This document shows positions 30,940-39,374 of a DNA stretch of 39,376 nucleotides, in pieces. The notes below the pieces were generated by a model. That model saw only the letters and a list, made by a program, of their open reading frames with translations, did not search any database and was not told where the DNA came from. Origin of the DNA: Streptomyces sp. A 4/2 (GTDB lineage Bacteria > Actinomycetota > Actinomycetes > Streptomycetales > Streptomycetaceae); NCBI RefSeq assembly GCF_940670765.1, contig NZ_CALNVW010000063.1, positions 1 through 39,376 on the forward strand, read 5' to 3'. The position numbers and the translations under genes were made by a program. The stretch's first letter is position 1. Every line of letters begins with the position of its first letter.

Positions 30940-31998
30940 GAAGGGCGCATCGGATCCCGCGTGACCGCACAGCACTTGCTGGATCTCGGTCCAGTTCTCG
31001 CCGTCGTCGGTCTCGAACGATCCCGCCGGGCTGAACATCCGCTGGGTCATCTTCCGCATCTCGGCCTTGACCTGGTCGGGTGCGTTCTTGGGCAGGTAGC
31101 TCCAGGCCCATACCTCGATCTGGCCGGGGCCGCGCGGGTGCCACACCCGCATCGTGGAGAGGCCGACGGCGAGCCACGAGAAGTTCGGGAAGATCGTGTT
31201 GTGGTTGTCCACCTTCGCCACCCGTTCCGGCCCGAGCCGTTCCCGGTGCTCTTCCTCCTTGGACTTCAGCCACGCGTAGGTGGCGTCCGAGAGCTAGTGC
31301 GCCTTGATGACGGATTCCGGTTGGAAGAAGCCCCCGGACCCGTGTCCGTTCTCGCCGAACTGACGTCCCTGGACGCCCGGTTGGGTGTTGCTGCCGGAGA
31401 CGTTGGGATCGTCGGTGAGCGCCATCATGGCGGCGGCGTGCGAGACGGGCGCGTGGTACATGTCGCTGGCGAACTGCTCGGCGGCGAACTTCCAGTTGCA
31501 GTCGATGACCCACTTGGTGGTTCCGGGCGCCAGCTCCAGGCCGCCGTCGAAGCGGTCGACGACCGCGTTGAAGGAGAAGGCCATGTCGCCGAGGTAGTCC
31601 TCGAACTCCAGGGTCTCCTGCGACCAAATGCCGAAGTGGAAGCCCCGGTAGTTCGCGATCCGCGGGACCTTCAGAGCGGCCCCCTGGCTCTTGTCGATCT
31701 CATTGCGGTGCGCCATCTCCTCCAGCGGCACGTTGATCAGGGCGCCCGCCAGGTCGTAGGCCCACCCGTGGCAGGTGCAGGTGAACGTCTTGCTGGTGTC
31801 GGCGTCCGTACAGCAGATCCTCATGCCCCGGTGCCGGCACTGGTTGAGGAATGCCTTTACCGACCCGTCCCGCTGCCGGACCGGGACCGGGTCCTCGGCC
31901 AGGTAGGTCTGGATGAAGCTGCCCGGCTTCGGCCGCTGGGACTCGTGCGCGAGGAACAGCCGGGTCCGCTCCTGGTGGAGGCGCTGCGACTCTGCCAG
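30940..31998 (-). pseudogene. Rieske aromatic-ring hydroxylating oxygenase alpha subunit, degraded
   Basis: The frame encodes a Rieske oxygenase large subunit. The [2Fe-2S] ligands are in CRHRG and CTCHGWAYD, and the mononuclear iron site is in EQFASDMYHAPVSH. An amber codon (TAG, 31294-31296) interrupts the frame; the same frame then continues for about 118 more family-like residues (from ATYAWLKSKEEEHRE through ENWTEIQQVL). Upstream the frame is closed by TGA (31999-32001), so the first 30 or so residues of the family are missing. Downstream, similarity stops near 30940, about 100 residues early, and the frame runs into the GH27 leader. Functional enzyme cannot be made. It was probably once part of the catabolic set with the hydrolase and cyclase fragments to its right. 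Confidence 0.85.
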
Positions 31999-32115
31999 TC
32001 AGAGGACTGCGCCTGCGGGCCGGACAGACGAACGGTTCCGTTCGGAGGGGTGGAACAGTTCGATGCCGTGGCCGGCCGGAGTGGCGACGGATTCGTCCAA
32101 CGGGGCATTCCCGAG

Positions 32116-32700
32116 TCAGCGGGTGAGGCCGTCCAGGAGCACGTCGACAAGCCGACCGGCGAGGTCAGCGTCCAGGGGCCGGCGAGTGAGCAGAACGCGG
32201 AAGTGCAGGGGTGCGATGAGGACTTCGAGTGCCAGCGCGGGGTCGGTGTCCTTGGGGATCTCTCCGCGGGCGACGGCCCGGTCGATCATGATCCGGGCCA
32301 GGTCGAGCCTTTCCTGCCAGAACTGTTCACGGCTTTCGGCGAGTGGCTGGTCGTCGTCGGCGGTGGCCATGGAGCGGGCGAGGGCCTTGCCGAAGGGACT
32401 GTTCAGGTAGTCGCTCAGCGAGCCTGCGAACGCGATGAGGTCCTCGCGCAGGGTCCCGGTGTCGGGGATGGCGAGCTGGAGCTGGCTATAGGTCAGTAGG
32501 GCGTCGATGACGAGGTGTTCGCGGGTGCCCCACCGCCGGTAGACGGAGGTTTCGTGGACGCCGGCCTGTCGGGCGACCGCGGGGATGCTGACCGCGTCGG
32601 TGCCGTGCTCGGCCACGGCCTGCAGGGTCGCGTCCAGGACGGCCTGGCGGACCCGTGCGGATCGGCCGCCGGTCCTGCGGCGGACTTGTTCCTCGCTCAT
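32116..32700 (-). CDS. TetR family transcriptional regulator
   Basis: The 194-residue regulator has a TetR DNA-binding domain at about residues 14-62 (VRQAVLDATLQAVAEHG, VSIPAVARQAGVHETSVYRRWGTREHLV) and a TetR_C-type effector domain. It diverges from the alpha/beta hydrolase gene; two palindromes lie in the 106-bp gap, one next to each gene, which is the classic arrangement for control of both. The gene itself looks intact although its likely targets are broken. ATG 32700 is used. Its 3' end adjoins the truncated Rieske gene. Confidence 0.92.
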   Translation of the reverse strand: MSEEQVRRRTGGRSARVRQAVLDATLQAVAEHGTDAVSIPAVARQAGVHETSVYRRWGTREHLVIDALLTYSQLQLAIPDTGTLREDLIAFAGSLSDYLNSPFGKALARSMATADDDQPLAESREQFWQERLDLARIMIDRAVARGEIPKDTDPALALEVLIAPLHFRVLLTRRPLDADLAGRLVDVLLDGLTR

Positions 32701-32710
32701 CCCACCATCC

Positions 32711-32731
32711 TAACGCAGGAGTCTTGCGTTA
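32711..32731. promoter_or_regulatory. TetR operator, regulator-proximal
   Basis: TAACGCA (32711-32717) and TGCGTTA (32725-32731) are perfect 7-bp arms with a 7-bp centre, 10 bp from the tetR start. The arm sequence TAACGCA is shared with the site at 32759-32781. Confidence 0.8.
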
Positions 32732-32758
32732 ATCCCGCTACCGGACGTACCGTGCGAT

Positions 32759-32781
32759 TTAACGCAGTACCACTGCGTTAA
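32759..32781. promoter_or_regulatory. TetR operator, hydrolase-proximal
   Basis: TTAACGCAG (32759-32767) and CTGCGTTAA (32773-32781) are perfect 9-bp arms around 5 bp, ending 25 bp before the hydrolase ATG. The site is more symmetrical than the one at 32711-32731 and is probably the stronger of the two. Confidence 0.85.
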
Positions 32782-32806
32782 TGGTTCGTCGGAGGAGGAG
32801 GGCGTC

Positions 32807-33870
32807 ATGTCGTACCAGTGGCCGCTGGAGGCGAAGGAACTGTTCGCCGAGCGGTACTCGCAGATGGCCAATACCGGCCTGCCGGTGCCGGACGTGGACG
32901 CGGTGCGCGCCGCGATCTCCGACATGTGGGCGGACGAGCGGGGCGGGTGGGTGCATGAGTGGTCGGCGCTCGCGGCGCGGTACGCCGAGGCCGGATCCCA
33001 TGACCTTTCCGCGCTCGCCTACGGATGGGCGCGCTTCCCGACGCCGGCCGACGAGGCCAAGCGGACCGCTCTGGCCCGCCAGACCGAGCAGTACCTGCTC
33101 GCGGCGCCCGGGTTCGGACCGTCCTTCCGGAGGGAGGTCCTGGACCTGCCGTACGGCGGCGGCCGCACGCAGGTGCCGGTGCACGTCTTCACCCCGCACA
33201 CCGCCGCCGAGACGGGGCCGGTGCTGCTGGTCAGCGGCGGTGTCGACAGCTGGAAAATGGATGTGCACGGGCTGTTGGTGACGCTCTGCTCGCACGCCGG
33301 CCTGCCCGTGGTCGCCTTCGACATCCCCGGTACCGGCGACTCGCAGGTACCGATGAGCCCGGATGGCGCGGAGATCGTCCGGGGCCTGATCGGCCACGCC
33401 CGCACCCTGGGCAACGGCATCGTCGTGCACGTGGGCATCTCGATGGGAGGCTACTACTCCGCCCGCTCCGGGCTGGCCGGCGAGGCGGACGCGGCCGTCG
33501 TGCTGGGCGGACCGGTCGAGGCTGCGTTCGCCGGCGGACGCATCGCCCGGTTCGGGATGGACGGCATCGTCGGCAACGCCCTGGGCTTCGACCGGAAGCC
33601 GAGCAGCGACGCCCTGTACGCGGCGCTGGCGGCGTTCTCCCTGCGGCCGCTCTCGACGGGGACGGCCAAGCGCCGATGCTCGTCGTCAACGGCGCCGACG
33701 ACGTCCACGTCCCGCAGGACGACACCCTGGTGTTCGAAGGGCGCCGCGACACCGACATCCACCTGCTGCCGGACACCGGGCACTGCGCGGTCACAAAGCT
33801 CCCCGAAGTCCTGCAGATCATCTCCGAGTGGCTTCCTCGTACTTTGGCTGCCCTCCAGGCAACGAGGTGA
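32807..33870 (+). pseudogene. Alpha/beta hydrolase (FrsA-like) with a frameshift
   Basis: The first frame (32807 to about 33650) encodes 280 residues of an alpha/beta hydrolase with a helical N-terminal part. The core strand is PVLLVSGGVDSWKMD and the nucleophile elbow is GISMGG (S212). At about 33650 the coding shifts by one base into another frame, which carries the rest: MLVVNGADDVHVPQDD with the acid, and LLPDTGHCA with the His, ending at TGA 33870. A single lost base near CCGCTCTCGACG explains it. Without the correction the acid and His of the triad are lost and the first frame runs on to 34183. GGAGG lies just before the ATG. It is a pseudogene unless the frameshift is a sequencing error or is programmed. 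Confidence 0.82.
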
Positions 33871-34178
33871 GCGGCGCCGAGATCCTCGACGCCTGCATCG
33901 CCGAGTACAGCCGGTGGGGGCAGTGGGGTCCCGGCGACCGGCTGGGGGCGATGAACCTGGTGGGCTCCGAACAGGTCCGCGCTGCCGCCGCGCTGGTTCA
34001 GGACGGCACCGTCATCTCCCTGACCCTGGCCTACGACCAGGCAGGGTCCCGACCGGGAGGGATCCGTTCCAACCCGCAATTGGTGACGACCGCCACCGGC
34101 ACGGACCACGTGCCCGGAGCCCAGGACCAACTCCTGGGCAGCATCGGCCCGGTCAGAAGAACGTGGGCTCCCGCGTGA
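33867..34178 (+). pseudogene. Truncated cyclase family protein
   Basis: GTG 33867 overlaps the stop of the hydrolase (GTGA at 33867-33870), so the two were translated in sequence. The product begins like the N-terminus of the cyclase/kynurenine-formamidase-like family: AEYSRWGQWGPGDRLGAMNLV, then VISLTLAYDQAGSRPGG and TATGTDHVPGAQD. Similarity ends after about 85 residues, near 34130, while full members have around 300 residues. The frame stops at 34178 inside the end of the convergent aldo/keto reductase gene. The metal-binding His-containing core of the family is absent, so it cannot be active. Confidence 0.8.
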
Positions 34179-35133
34179 TGTAGGGCTCTTCGAGGCAGCC
34201 GATCTCCTCGGCGGTGAGTTCGAGGTCGAGCGCGGCGACGGCGTCGGCAAGGTGGTGCGGCTTGGTCGATCCCACGATCGGAGCGGAGACCACCGGGTTC
34301 TTCAACACCCAGGCCATGGCGACTTGTGCCATCGGCACGTCGCGGGCCAGGGCGATGCGCTGCACGGCCCCGACGATGGCACGGTCGCTGTCGAGGAAGA
34401 TCGGGCGGTCCTGCTGGTCGACGGTCCGGTTGAGCTCCGCGCGCTGCGTGGAGCGTTCGCCCCACGGCCTGGTGACCAGCCCGCCGCCCAGAGGACTCCA
34501 CGGGATGCTTCCCACGCCCTGGTCGGCGAGAAGACCGAACATCTCGCGTTCTTCCTCGCGGTGGATCAGGCTGTACTGGTCCTGCATGGAGACGAACCGA
34601 GTCCACCCGTTCGCCTGCGCGGCATGCTGCATCTTGGAGAACTGCCAGGCCCACATCGACGAAGCACCGATATAGCGGGCCTTGCCCGCCTTGACCACAT
34701 CGTGCAGCGCCTCCATCGTCTCCTCGACCGGCGTCTGCGGGTCAAAGCGGTGGATCTGGTACAGGTCGACGAAGTCGGTGTCCAGACGCCGCAGCGAGGC
34801 GTCGATCTGCTCCATGACGGCTTTCCGCGACAGCCCCGACCCGCCTGGGTCCTCATGCATCGGCGCCCACAACTTGGTGGCCAGCACGACGTCCTCGCGC
34901 TGGGTGTACTTCCGCACCGCCCGCCCGACGATCTCCTCAGAGGTACCCAGGCTGTAGATGTTCGCGGTGTCCCAGAACGTGATGCCCAGCTCGACCGCCT
35001 GGCGAAAAACCGGCTCGGCCGCACTCTCGTCGAGCGCCCACGACGTCCTCTTGTCGGGATCGCCGAAGCTCATGCAACCCAGCGCGATCCGACTGATCTT
35101 GAGCCCCGACGTTCCCAGTTGTGTGTACTCCAT
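34153..35133 (-). CDS. Aldo/keto reductase
   Basis: The 326-residue reductase is a TIM barrel with the complete AKR tetrad: D55, Y60, K87 and H128 (in WDTANIYS, TKLW and LYQIHRFD). The start is YTQLGTSGLKISRIALGCMSFG. Near the C-terminus VSAPIVGSTKPHHLADAVAAL forms the NADPH-binding segment. The substrate is a small carbonyl compound not predictable from sequence. GAGGAG precedes ATG 35133. It diverges from an XRE/MmyB-type regulator, an arrangement often seen in Streptomyces, so that regulator probably controls it. Its last 26 bases overlap the truncated cyclase gene on the other strand. Confidence 0.94.
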   Translation of the reverse strand: MEYTQLGTSGLKISRIALGCMSFGDPDKRTSWALDESAAEPVFRQAVELGITFWDTANIYSLGTSEEIVGRAVRKYTQREDVVLATKLWAPMHEDPGGSGLSRKAVMEQIDASLRRLDTDFVDLYQIHRFDPQTPVEETMEALHDVVKAGKARYIGASSMWAWQFSKMQHAAQANGWTRFVSMQDQYSLIHREEEREMFGLLADQGVGSIPWSPLGGGLVTRPWGERSTQRAELNRTVDQQDRPIFLDSDRAIVGAVQRIALARDVPMAQVAMAWVLKNPVVSAPIVGSTKPHHLADAVAALDLELTAEEIGCLEEPYITREPTFF

Positions 35134-35306
35134 GACGTGCTCCTCCGCGGTGGCGTGGTCATTTCTCTGCGCTCCCGAGGGCGGCCGCCTTCACCTCCCA
35201 CCGTGGCACGAACCGCCGCCTATGGCCTCCCGCCAGGGGGTTCCCGCTGTTACAGGTACTCCCAGACCTCCTCAGCTCACCTGGAAACGGTCATATCGTG
35301 GGAGCC

Positions 35307-36173
35307 ATGGACGCCCGCACCGAGTTCCGCGACTTCCTCACCTCCCGCCGCGCCAGAATCACCCCCGAACAAGCCGGCCTGCCCGCCAACGGCGGAAACC
35401 GTCGGGTGACCGGTCTGCGCCGCGAGGAGGTCGCGCTACTGGCAGGCGTCAGCGCCGACTACTACATCAAGCTCGAACGCGGCAACGCGCGCGGCGTCTC
35501 CGACAGCGTCCTGGAAGCCCTCTCCCGCGCCCTGCACCTGGACGAGGCCGAACGCGCCCACCTGTTCGACCTGGCCGCCGCCGCCAACTCCGGCACGCAG
35601 ACACCCACGCGTACCTCCAAGCTCCACGTACGCCCCCGCATCCAGCGCATCCTGGACGCCATGTCCACCACCCCGGCCTACGTGCGCAACCGCCGCCTGG
35701 ACATCCTGGCCACCAACCAGCTAGGCAGAGCCCTCCTCACCCCGATCCTTGCGACTCCGCACCGGCCGTCCAATGTGGCCCGCTTCATGTTCCTGGACCC
35801 CAAAGCCGCCGACTACTACCTCGACTGGGAACGCATGGCCGCCGGCACTGTGGCGATCCTGCGCGCCGAAGCCGGACGCGACCCCCACGACAAGGCACTG
35901 ATCGACCTTGTCGGAGAACTCGCCACCCGAAGCGACCTGTTCCGCACCCGCTGGGCCGCCCACAACGTCCTCCGGCACCACGGCGGCGTCAAACAGATCA
36001 GCCACCCCGTCGTCGGCGAACTCACCCTCGGCTACGAGGCCCTGGACGTCGCCGCCGACAGCGGACTGACCATCATGGCCTACAGCGCCGAACCCGACAC
36101 CCCCACGTCGGACGCCCTGAACTTGCTGGCCAGTTGGGCCGTGACCAGCGACCAGAGTGGACTCTCCATCTAG
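35307..36173 (+). CDS. XRE family regulator with MmyB-like ligand-binding domain
   Basis: The 288-residue regulator has an N-terminal XRE helix-turn-helix with RVTGLRREEVALLAGVSADYYIKLERG. An MmyB-like domain of about 180 residues follows, with YVRNRRLDILATNQLGRALL near its beginning and PVVGELTLGYEALDV near its end. MmyB-type domains resemble PAS folds and have been reported to bind fatty acids; the ligand here is unknown. ATG 35307 is preferred over GTG 35298 because TATCGT (35294-35299) would place a transcription start at the ATG. The neighbour on the other strand is the aldo/keto reductase. The stop codon TAG (36171-36173) touches the first base of a likely insertion-sequence end, so the original C-terminus may have been altered. 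Confidence 0.9.
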   Translation: MDARTEFRDFLTSRRARITPEQAGLPANGGNRRVTGLRREEVALLAGVSADYYIKLERGNARGVSDSVLEALSRALHLDEAERAHLFDLAAAANSGTQTPTRTSKLHVRPRIQRILDAMSTTPAYVRNRRLDILATNQLGRALLTPILATPHRPSNVARFMFLDPKAADYYLDWERMAAGTVAILRAEAGRDPHDKALIDLVGELATRSDLFRTRWAAHNVLRHHGGVKQISHPVVGELTLGYEALDVAADSGLTIMAYSAEPDTPTSDALNLLASWAVTSDQSGLSI

Positions 36174-36220
36174 GGCCTTTCGTTTGGATCAGGCCGGATC
36201 AGGGAGCGGGGCCTGGTGCG
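36173..36220. mobile_element. Probable IS5-type element end (remnant)
   Basis: GGGCCTTTCGTTTGGATC (36173-36190) and the following 30 bp look like the terminus of an IS5-group element of Streptomyces, judged from memory of such ends. The start coincides with CTAG at the end of the XRE gene, a sequence such elements can target. No transposase follows here. An exact comparison is needed before relying on this. Confidence 0.35.
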
Positions 36221-36515
36221 TGGTTCGTTGTTCCATGACAGAGCCCGTGCTTGCCGCCCGCGCGTTCCCCGACACGGCGCTGGGATTCCGCGATCTGCTG
36301 AAGTAAGCCGGCCAGGACCCCGCTCATAGGGGCTGTCGTGACAGATGAGAGGGTCGGGCGAGTGAGCGAGACACCGAAGAACCTCGGCGCGTCGACCGTG
36401 TTGGTGAGATGCGTGTGAGAGGTGGCGCACCCTCGCGTGAGACGTGACGAACCCCCGCCGGCCTCTGCTGGCGGGGGTTCTCAGTGTGATTGGCCCCGGG
36501 TTCGGCCGCGGGGGA
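36174..36515. other. Intergenic region, no confident gene
   Basis: After the probable IS end there is a 23-residue open frame (36236-36307) and no other protein-like segment. No tRNA or other known RNA was recognised. The hairpin at 36449-36480 is listed separately. Confidence 0.4.
36449..36480 (-). terminator. Strong terminator hairpin
   Basis: GAACCCCCGCC (36449-36459) pairs with GGCGGGGGTTC (36470-36480), with three further inner pairs (one G-U), giving a 14-bp stem and a 4-nt loop. It lies 35 bp after the stop codon of the minus-strand gene at 36516 and supports that gene being real. It could also end transcripts coming from the left. Confidence 0.75.
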
Positions 36516-37673
36516 TCAGTGTTCGGGCACCGGCAGGAGACTCGCAGGCAGGCGTTGGTAGAGGCTTCGCCGGGCCGCGCAGTCGTTGCGGTCTGCCGTG
36601 TAGTGCGCCAGTCGCCTGCCCAGGCGTCGAGGGAAGCGAACCAGATTTCTCCAGGGCTGCCGGTCGGGCTGCATGCGTAGAGCCTGCATGCGTCCGCCAG
36701 CGTCGGCAGGTTGGTGACAGGTGCAGTCGAAATCTGTTACGACTAGGGGAATTCCGCACTCCGGATCTGTCAGTAGGTTTTGAAATCCCCCGTGGTGCAT
36801 CGGGGCCTCGGCGATTGGCTCATGGATATATTCGATGATCCATTCCCGGCCGCCGTCTCTGGATGGGTTCGTCCAGGCCGTCGTGCTGAGTGGAACACCA
36901 ATCGTCCTTAGCAAGGGTGCGCGGCGAAGAATCCCGCTAGCCAGCCATGACGAAGCGATAATTCTGCGATGGTGCTGGGTGTACATGTCTTGTGCGGCAG
37001 GGTTGCGGGTAGAGCTCTCGCTGCTATGCCATCGGTCGGGCGTCTGCTGGTGACAGAGGAAGGTGTCAGTGGATTCAGTATCCCGGGTCACGGCATCAAT
37101 GACCGTCAACCATTGATTGGTGTCGACACCGGCCAGAGTTACGGAGCCCGCAAGGCCAATCTGGTATAGGCGGATCGATTTGTCCTGCACGGTGTAGCGA
37201 AGTCCGGGGATGCCGCGCAGTTCTCCTTCTTCGGAGAGCCGCGGTAGGCAGGCGCGGACCAGTTCGCTCGCCATGGACTCGCCGGGAACTTCCCGGTTGA
37301 CGTCTTCGTCCTCGACGGTGAGGAGCAGACCGTCCCGGCACGAATCGGCAGAGCGGATTCCCCACGGGTTGCGCGTGTCGATCCCTGGCCAAGCCATGCG
37401 GTAGAGGAAGTAGCACTCCAGCTCGGCCTGATCCTCATCGGCAGGGGGAACGAGTGGGTCTGCTGCTGCGAGCCTCTTGACCCTGCTGAGAGATGTGCTC
37501 CAGGGCGTGAGCAACAGGCGCTGAGGGAACGCGACGGCCGGCGGGTGGATAGACCTGTAACGATCTGTAGCTTCTGGGCGCGGCGTTCGATACGAGTGCT
37601 CTTCACAGGGGGGCTTTCCGCCGCAGTTTCCTGTCCCGCCCCAGGGCACACGGCGTTTCTCCGCTGCGCACAC
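36516..37673 (-). CDS. Unrecognised hypothetical protein
   Basis: I do not recognise the product. The frame holds up to 385 residues but the first 70 are Pro/Arg-rich and unlike a protein, and GTG 37673 has no ribosome site. The true start is more likely downstream, perhaps near ATG 37400 (MAWPG). From there on the sequence looks coded: GLRYTVQDKSIRLYQIGLAG, NQWLTVIDAV, REWIIEYIHEPIAEAPMHH and LVVTDFDCTCHQPAD. The His/Cys cluster near the latter might bind metal. There is no membrane segment or signal peptide. DNA here looks more AT-rich than the surrounding genes, and IS remnants lie on both sides, suggesting horizontal arrival. A terminator follows. Confidence 0.45.
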   Translation of the reverse strand: MCAAEKRRVPWGGTGNCGGKPPCEEHSYRTPRPEATDRYRSIHPPAVAFPQRLLLTPWSTSLSRVKRLAAADPLVPPADEDQAELECYFLYRMAWPGIDTRNPWGIRSADSCRDGLLLTVEDEDVNREVPGESMASELVRACLPRLSEEGELRGIPGLRYTVQDKSIRLYQIGLAGSVTLAGVDTNQWLTVIDAVTRDTESTDTFLCHQQTPDRWHSSESSTRNPAAQDMYTQHHRRIIASSWLASGILRRAPLLRTIGVPLSTTAWTNPSRDGGREWIIEYIHEPIAEAPMHHGGFQNLLTDPECGIPLVVTDFDCTCHQPADAGGRMQALRMQPDRQPWRNLVRFPRRLGRRLAHYTADRNDCAARRSLYQRLPASLLPVPEH

Positions 37674-38189
37674 GATGTATATGAAGCTGCGATGCCAGCC
37701 GAGTTGGCTTGTCAGGCAACGTCCGTCGGGGGAACGCCGCGCAATTGGGGCCCCGCTGTGCCCCTACGGTGGCACCTTAGCCGAAGGGCATCCTGTAGGC
37801 CCGCATTTGCGCGCCGGTTGGGTGGGTGCACGCCAACCCGATTCCGCGTGTCGGCAGGATTTACCGACGCGAGAGTGCACCTCGATAGGTCACTCAACGC
37901 CCCGATCCACGGTTACATCGCGCCGCGCGTGGTGGTACTGGGGAATTAAGCCTGGGGCGCTGCCAAGCTAAGAACTCGTAACACGATCTTGCTGCAGTGT
38001 GCGGGTGGGGCGTCGCCGGTGAGACGATTTGGCCGTTCTGAGGGTGTGGGTACTCGACCCTGGACGATGAGCTCTGGGTGCTGATCGAACCGTTGCCCCC
38101 ACCGTTGCGCCTCGCCTGCGGCTTGGACGGGCAGTTACCTCAAGTGCACCTTCGCAGCGAGCACTTCACCCTCCCGCATCCTCCCAACC
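37674..38189. other. Intergenic region with a transposase scrap
   Basis: Frames on both strands are short and compositionally poor. The only recognisable element is the transposase N-terminal fragment at 38051-38110. The segment is more mixed in base composition than typical genes here. Confidence 0.45.
38051..38110 (+). mobile_element. IS5-type transposase N-terminal remnant
   Basis: The 20 codons from 38051 read YSTLDDELWVLIEPLPPPLR, very like the first residues of IS5-family transposases (the DDELWxLIEPLLPP motif). In this frame a TGA lies a few codons upstream with no start between, and similarity ends at about 38110. The rest of the gene is absent, so it is a dead fragment. Confidence 0.6.
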
Positions 38190-38237
38190 GTGATACCACA
38201 GCAGGGGATTGTCAGGTCGACTGTCGAACGGGGTGAT

Positions 38238-39374
38238 GTGGTGGCTGTGGGCTATCTGGTGAGCGTGGTGTTGGCCGTACTCATCGTGGTGTTCTGTCTG
38301 GCTCGCATACGCGGGCCGAAACCGCTCTTCTACTTCAGCTACCGGCTCGGACTGGTCTTCAATGAGATCCCGCACGTCGCTCTCTACGCACTGGTGGCCT
38401 CGACGGCACTGGCCTTCTCCGAGGGCGACATCACCACGACCTCCGACCGGGTGAACGTCGGGGTGGCAGGGGCCGCGGCTGCCGGGCTCGTGGTGGTCAC
38501 CCTGCGCGGAATGCGGGCGGCGTCCGTGGTACGTGTCGCCTTGGACGACGCGCTCGGTTCCCGTACGGGGACGCACCGTCGGCCGCCGCTGGCACGCATC
38601 CTGCTCAGGCCGGTCTTTCGCCGCCGCCGTGACGTCAAACGGGTGGGCAACCTCAGCTACGGGGACGGAGGCCGCCGCAACCTCCTCGACGTCTACCACC
38701 ACCGCTCGCGCCCCGAGGGCGGCTCCGTGATGATCCACTTCCATGGTGGCCACTACGACCAGGGCCGGAAGAACACTCAGTCGCTGCCCCTGCTCTACCG
38801 GCTCGCCAGTCAGGGCTGGGTCTGCATCAGCGCCAATTACCGGCTGCGGCCCGACTTCCAGCATCCCGCCCATCTGATCGACGCGAAGAAGGTCATCGTC
38901 TGGGCTCGCGAACACGCAGTAGAGTACGGCGCGGCTTCCGCGGCGGCCGTGTTCGTGACGGGGAGCTCCGCGGGTGGGCACATGGCAGCGCAGGCCGCAC
39001 TCACCCCCAATGAACCGGCCTACCAGCCCGGGTTCGAGGAGGCGGACACCTCTGTGACCGCCGCCGTCGCACTCAACGGCTTTCTTGCGGAGTATTTCGA
39101 CGGAGACCCGGCGACCTCGCCGGTGAACCTCGTCCGGGCGGATGCGCCACCGTTCCTCATCGCGCACGGAGACTTGGACGAGATGGTGGACACCGAGAAT
39201 CCCACGGCCCTTGTCACCGCTCTGCGCTCCGTTTCCACATCGCCAGTCGTGTACGTCGAACTGCCCGGCGCGCACCATGCGTTCGACCTCTTCCACTCTT
39301 TCCGGTTCGAGGCGCTCATCGACGGGATCGAGGACTTCGCTGCGTGGGTGACGGCCCGGAAAAACAGCGCCTAG
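38238..39374 (+). CDS. Membrane-anchored alpha/beta hydrolase (HSL-type esterase)
   Basis: The 378-residue protein has three hydrophobic segments in its first 100 residues (GYLVSVVLAVLIVVFCLAR, then about 42-60 and 74-90) followed by a cytoplasmic or surface hydrolase domain. It carries the HSL-type oxyanion motif HGG (169-171, in IHFHGGHYD), the nucleophile S244 in GSSAGG, the acid D312 or D314 in HGDLDEMVD, and His in GAHHAF (346-347). It should be an esterase acting on a short-chain or membrane-associated ester. GTG 38238 is chosen for GGGG just upstream; GTG 38190 would add 16 residues without a ribosome site. Stop TAG 39372-39374 lies two bases before the window end, so no neighbour on the right is seen. 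Confidence 0.88.
   Translation: MVAVGYLVSVVLAVLIVVFCLARIRGPKPLFYFSYRLGLVFNEIPHVALYALVASTALAFSEGDITTTSDRVNVGVAGAAAAGLVVVTLRGMRAASVVRVALDDALGSRTGTHRRPPLARILLRPVFRRRRDVKRVGNLSYGDGGRRNLLDVYHHRSRPEGGSVMIHFHGGHYDQGRKNTQSLPLLYRLASQGWVCISANYRLRPDFQHPAHLIDAKKVIVWAREHAVEYGAASAAAVFVTGSSAGGHMAAQAALTPNEPAYQPGFEEADTSVTAAVALNGFLAEYFDGDPATSPVNLVRADAPPFLIAHGDLDEMVDTENPTALVTALRSVSTSPVVYVELPGAHHAFDLFHSFRFEALIDGIEDFAAWVTARKNSA

Noticed and set aside
36300..36480. A structured RNA or tRNA before the hairpin at 36449-36480
   Set aside because: No T-loop, anticodon arm or known RNA consensus could be read; the hairpin is adequately explained as a terminator.
37545..37971. Plus-strand frames opposite and beyond the 5' end of the unknown gene
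   Set aside because: Arg/Pro-rich, with no ribosome site and no recognisable pattern.
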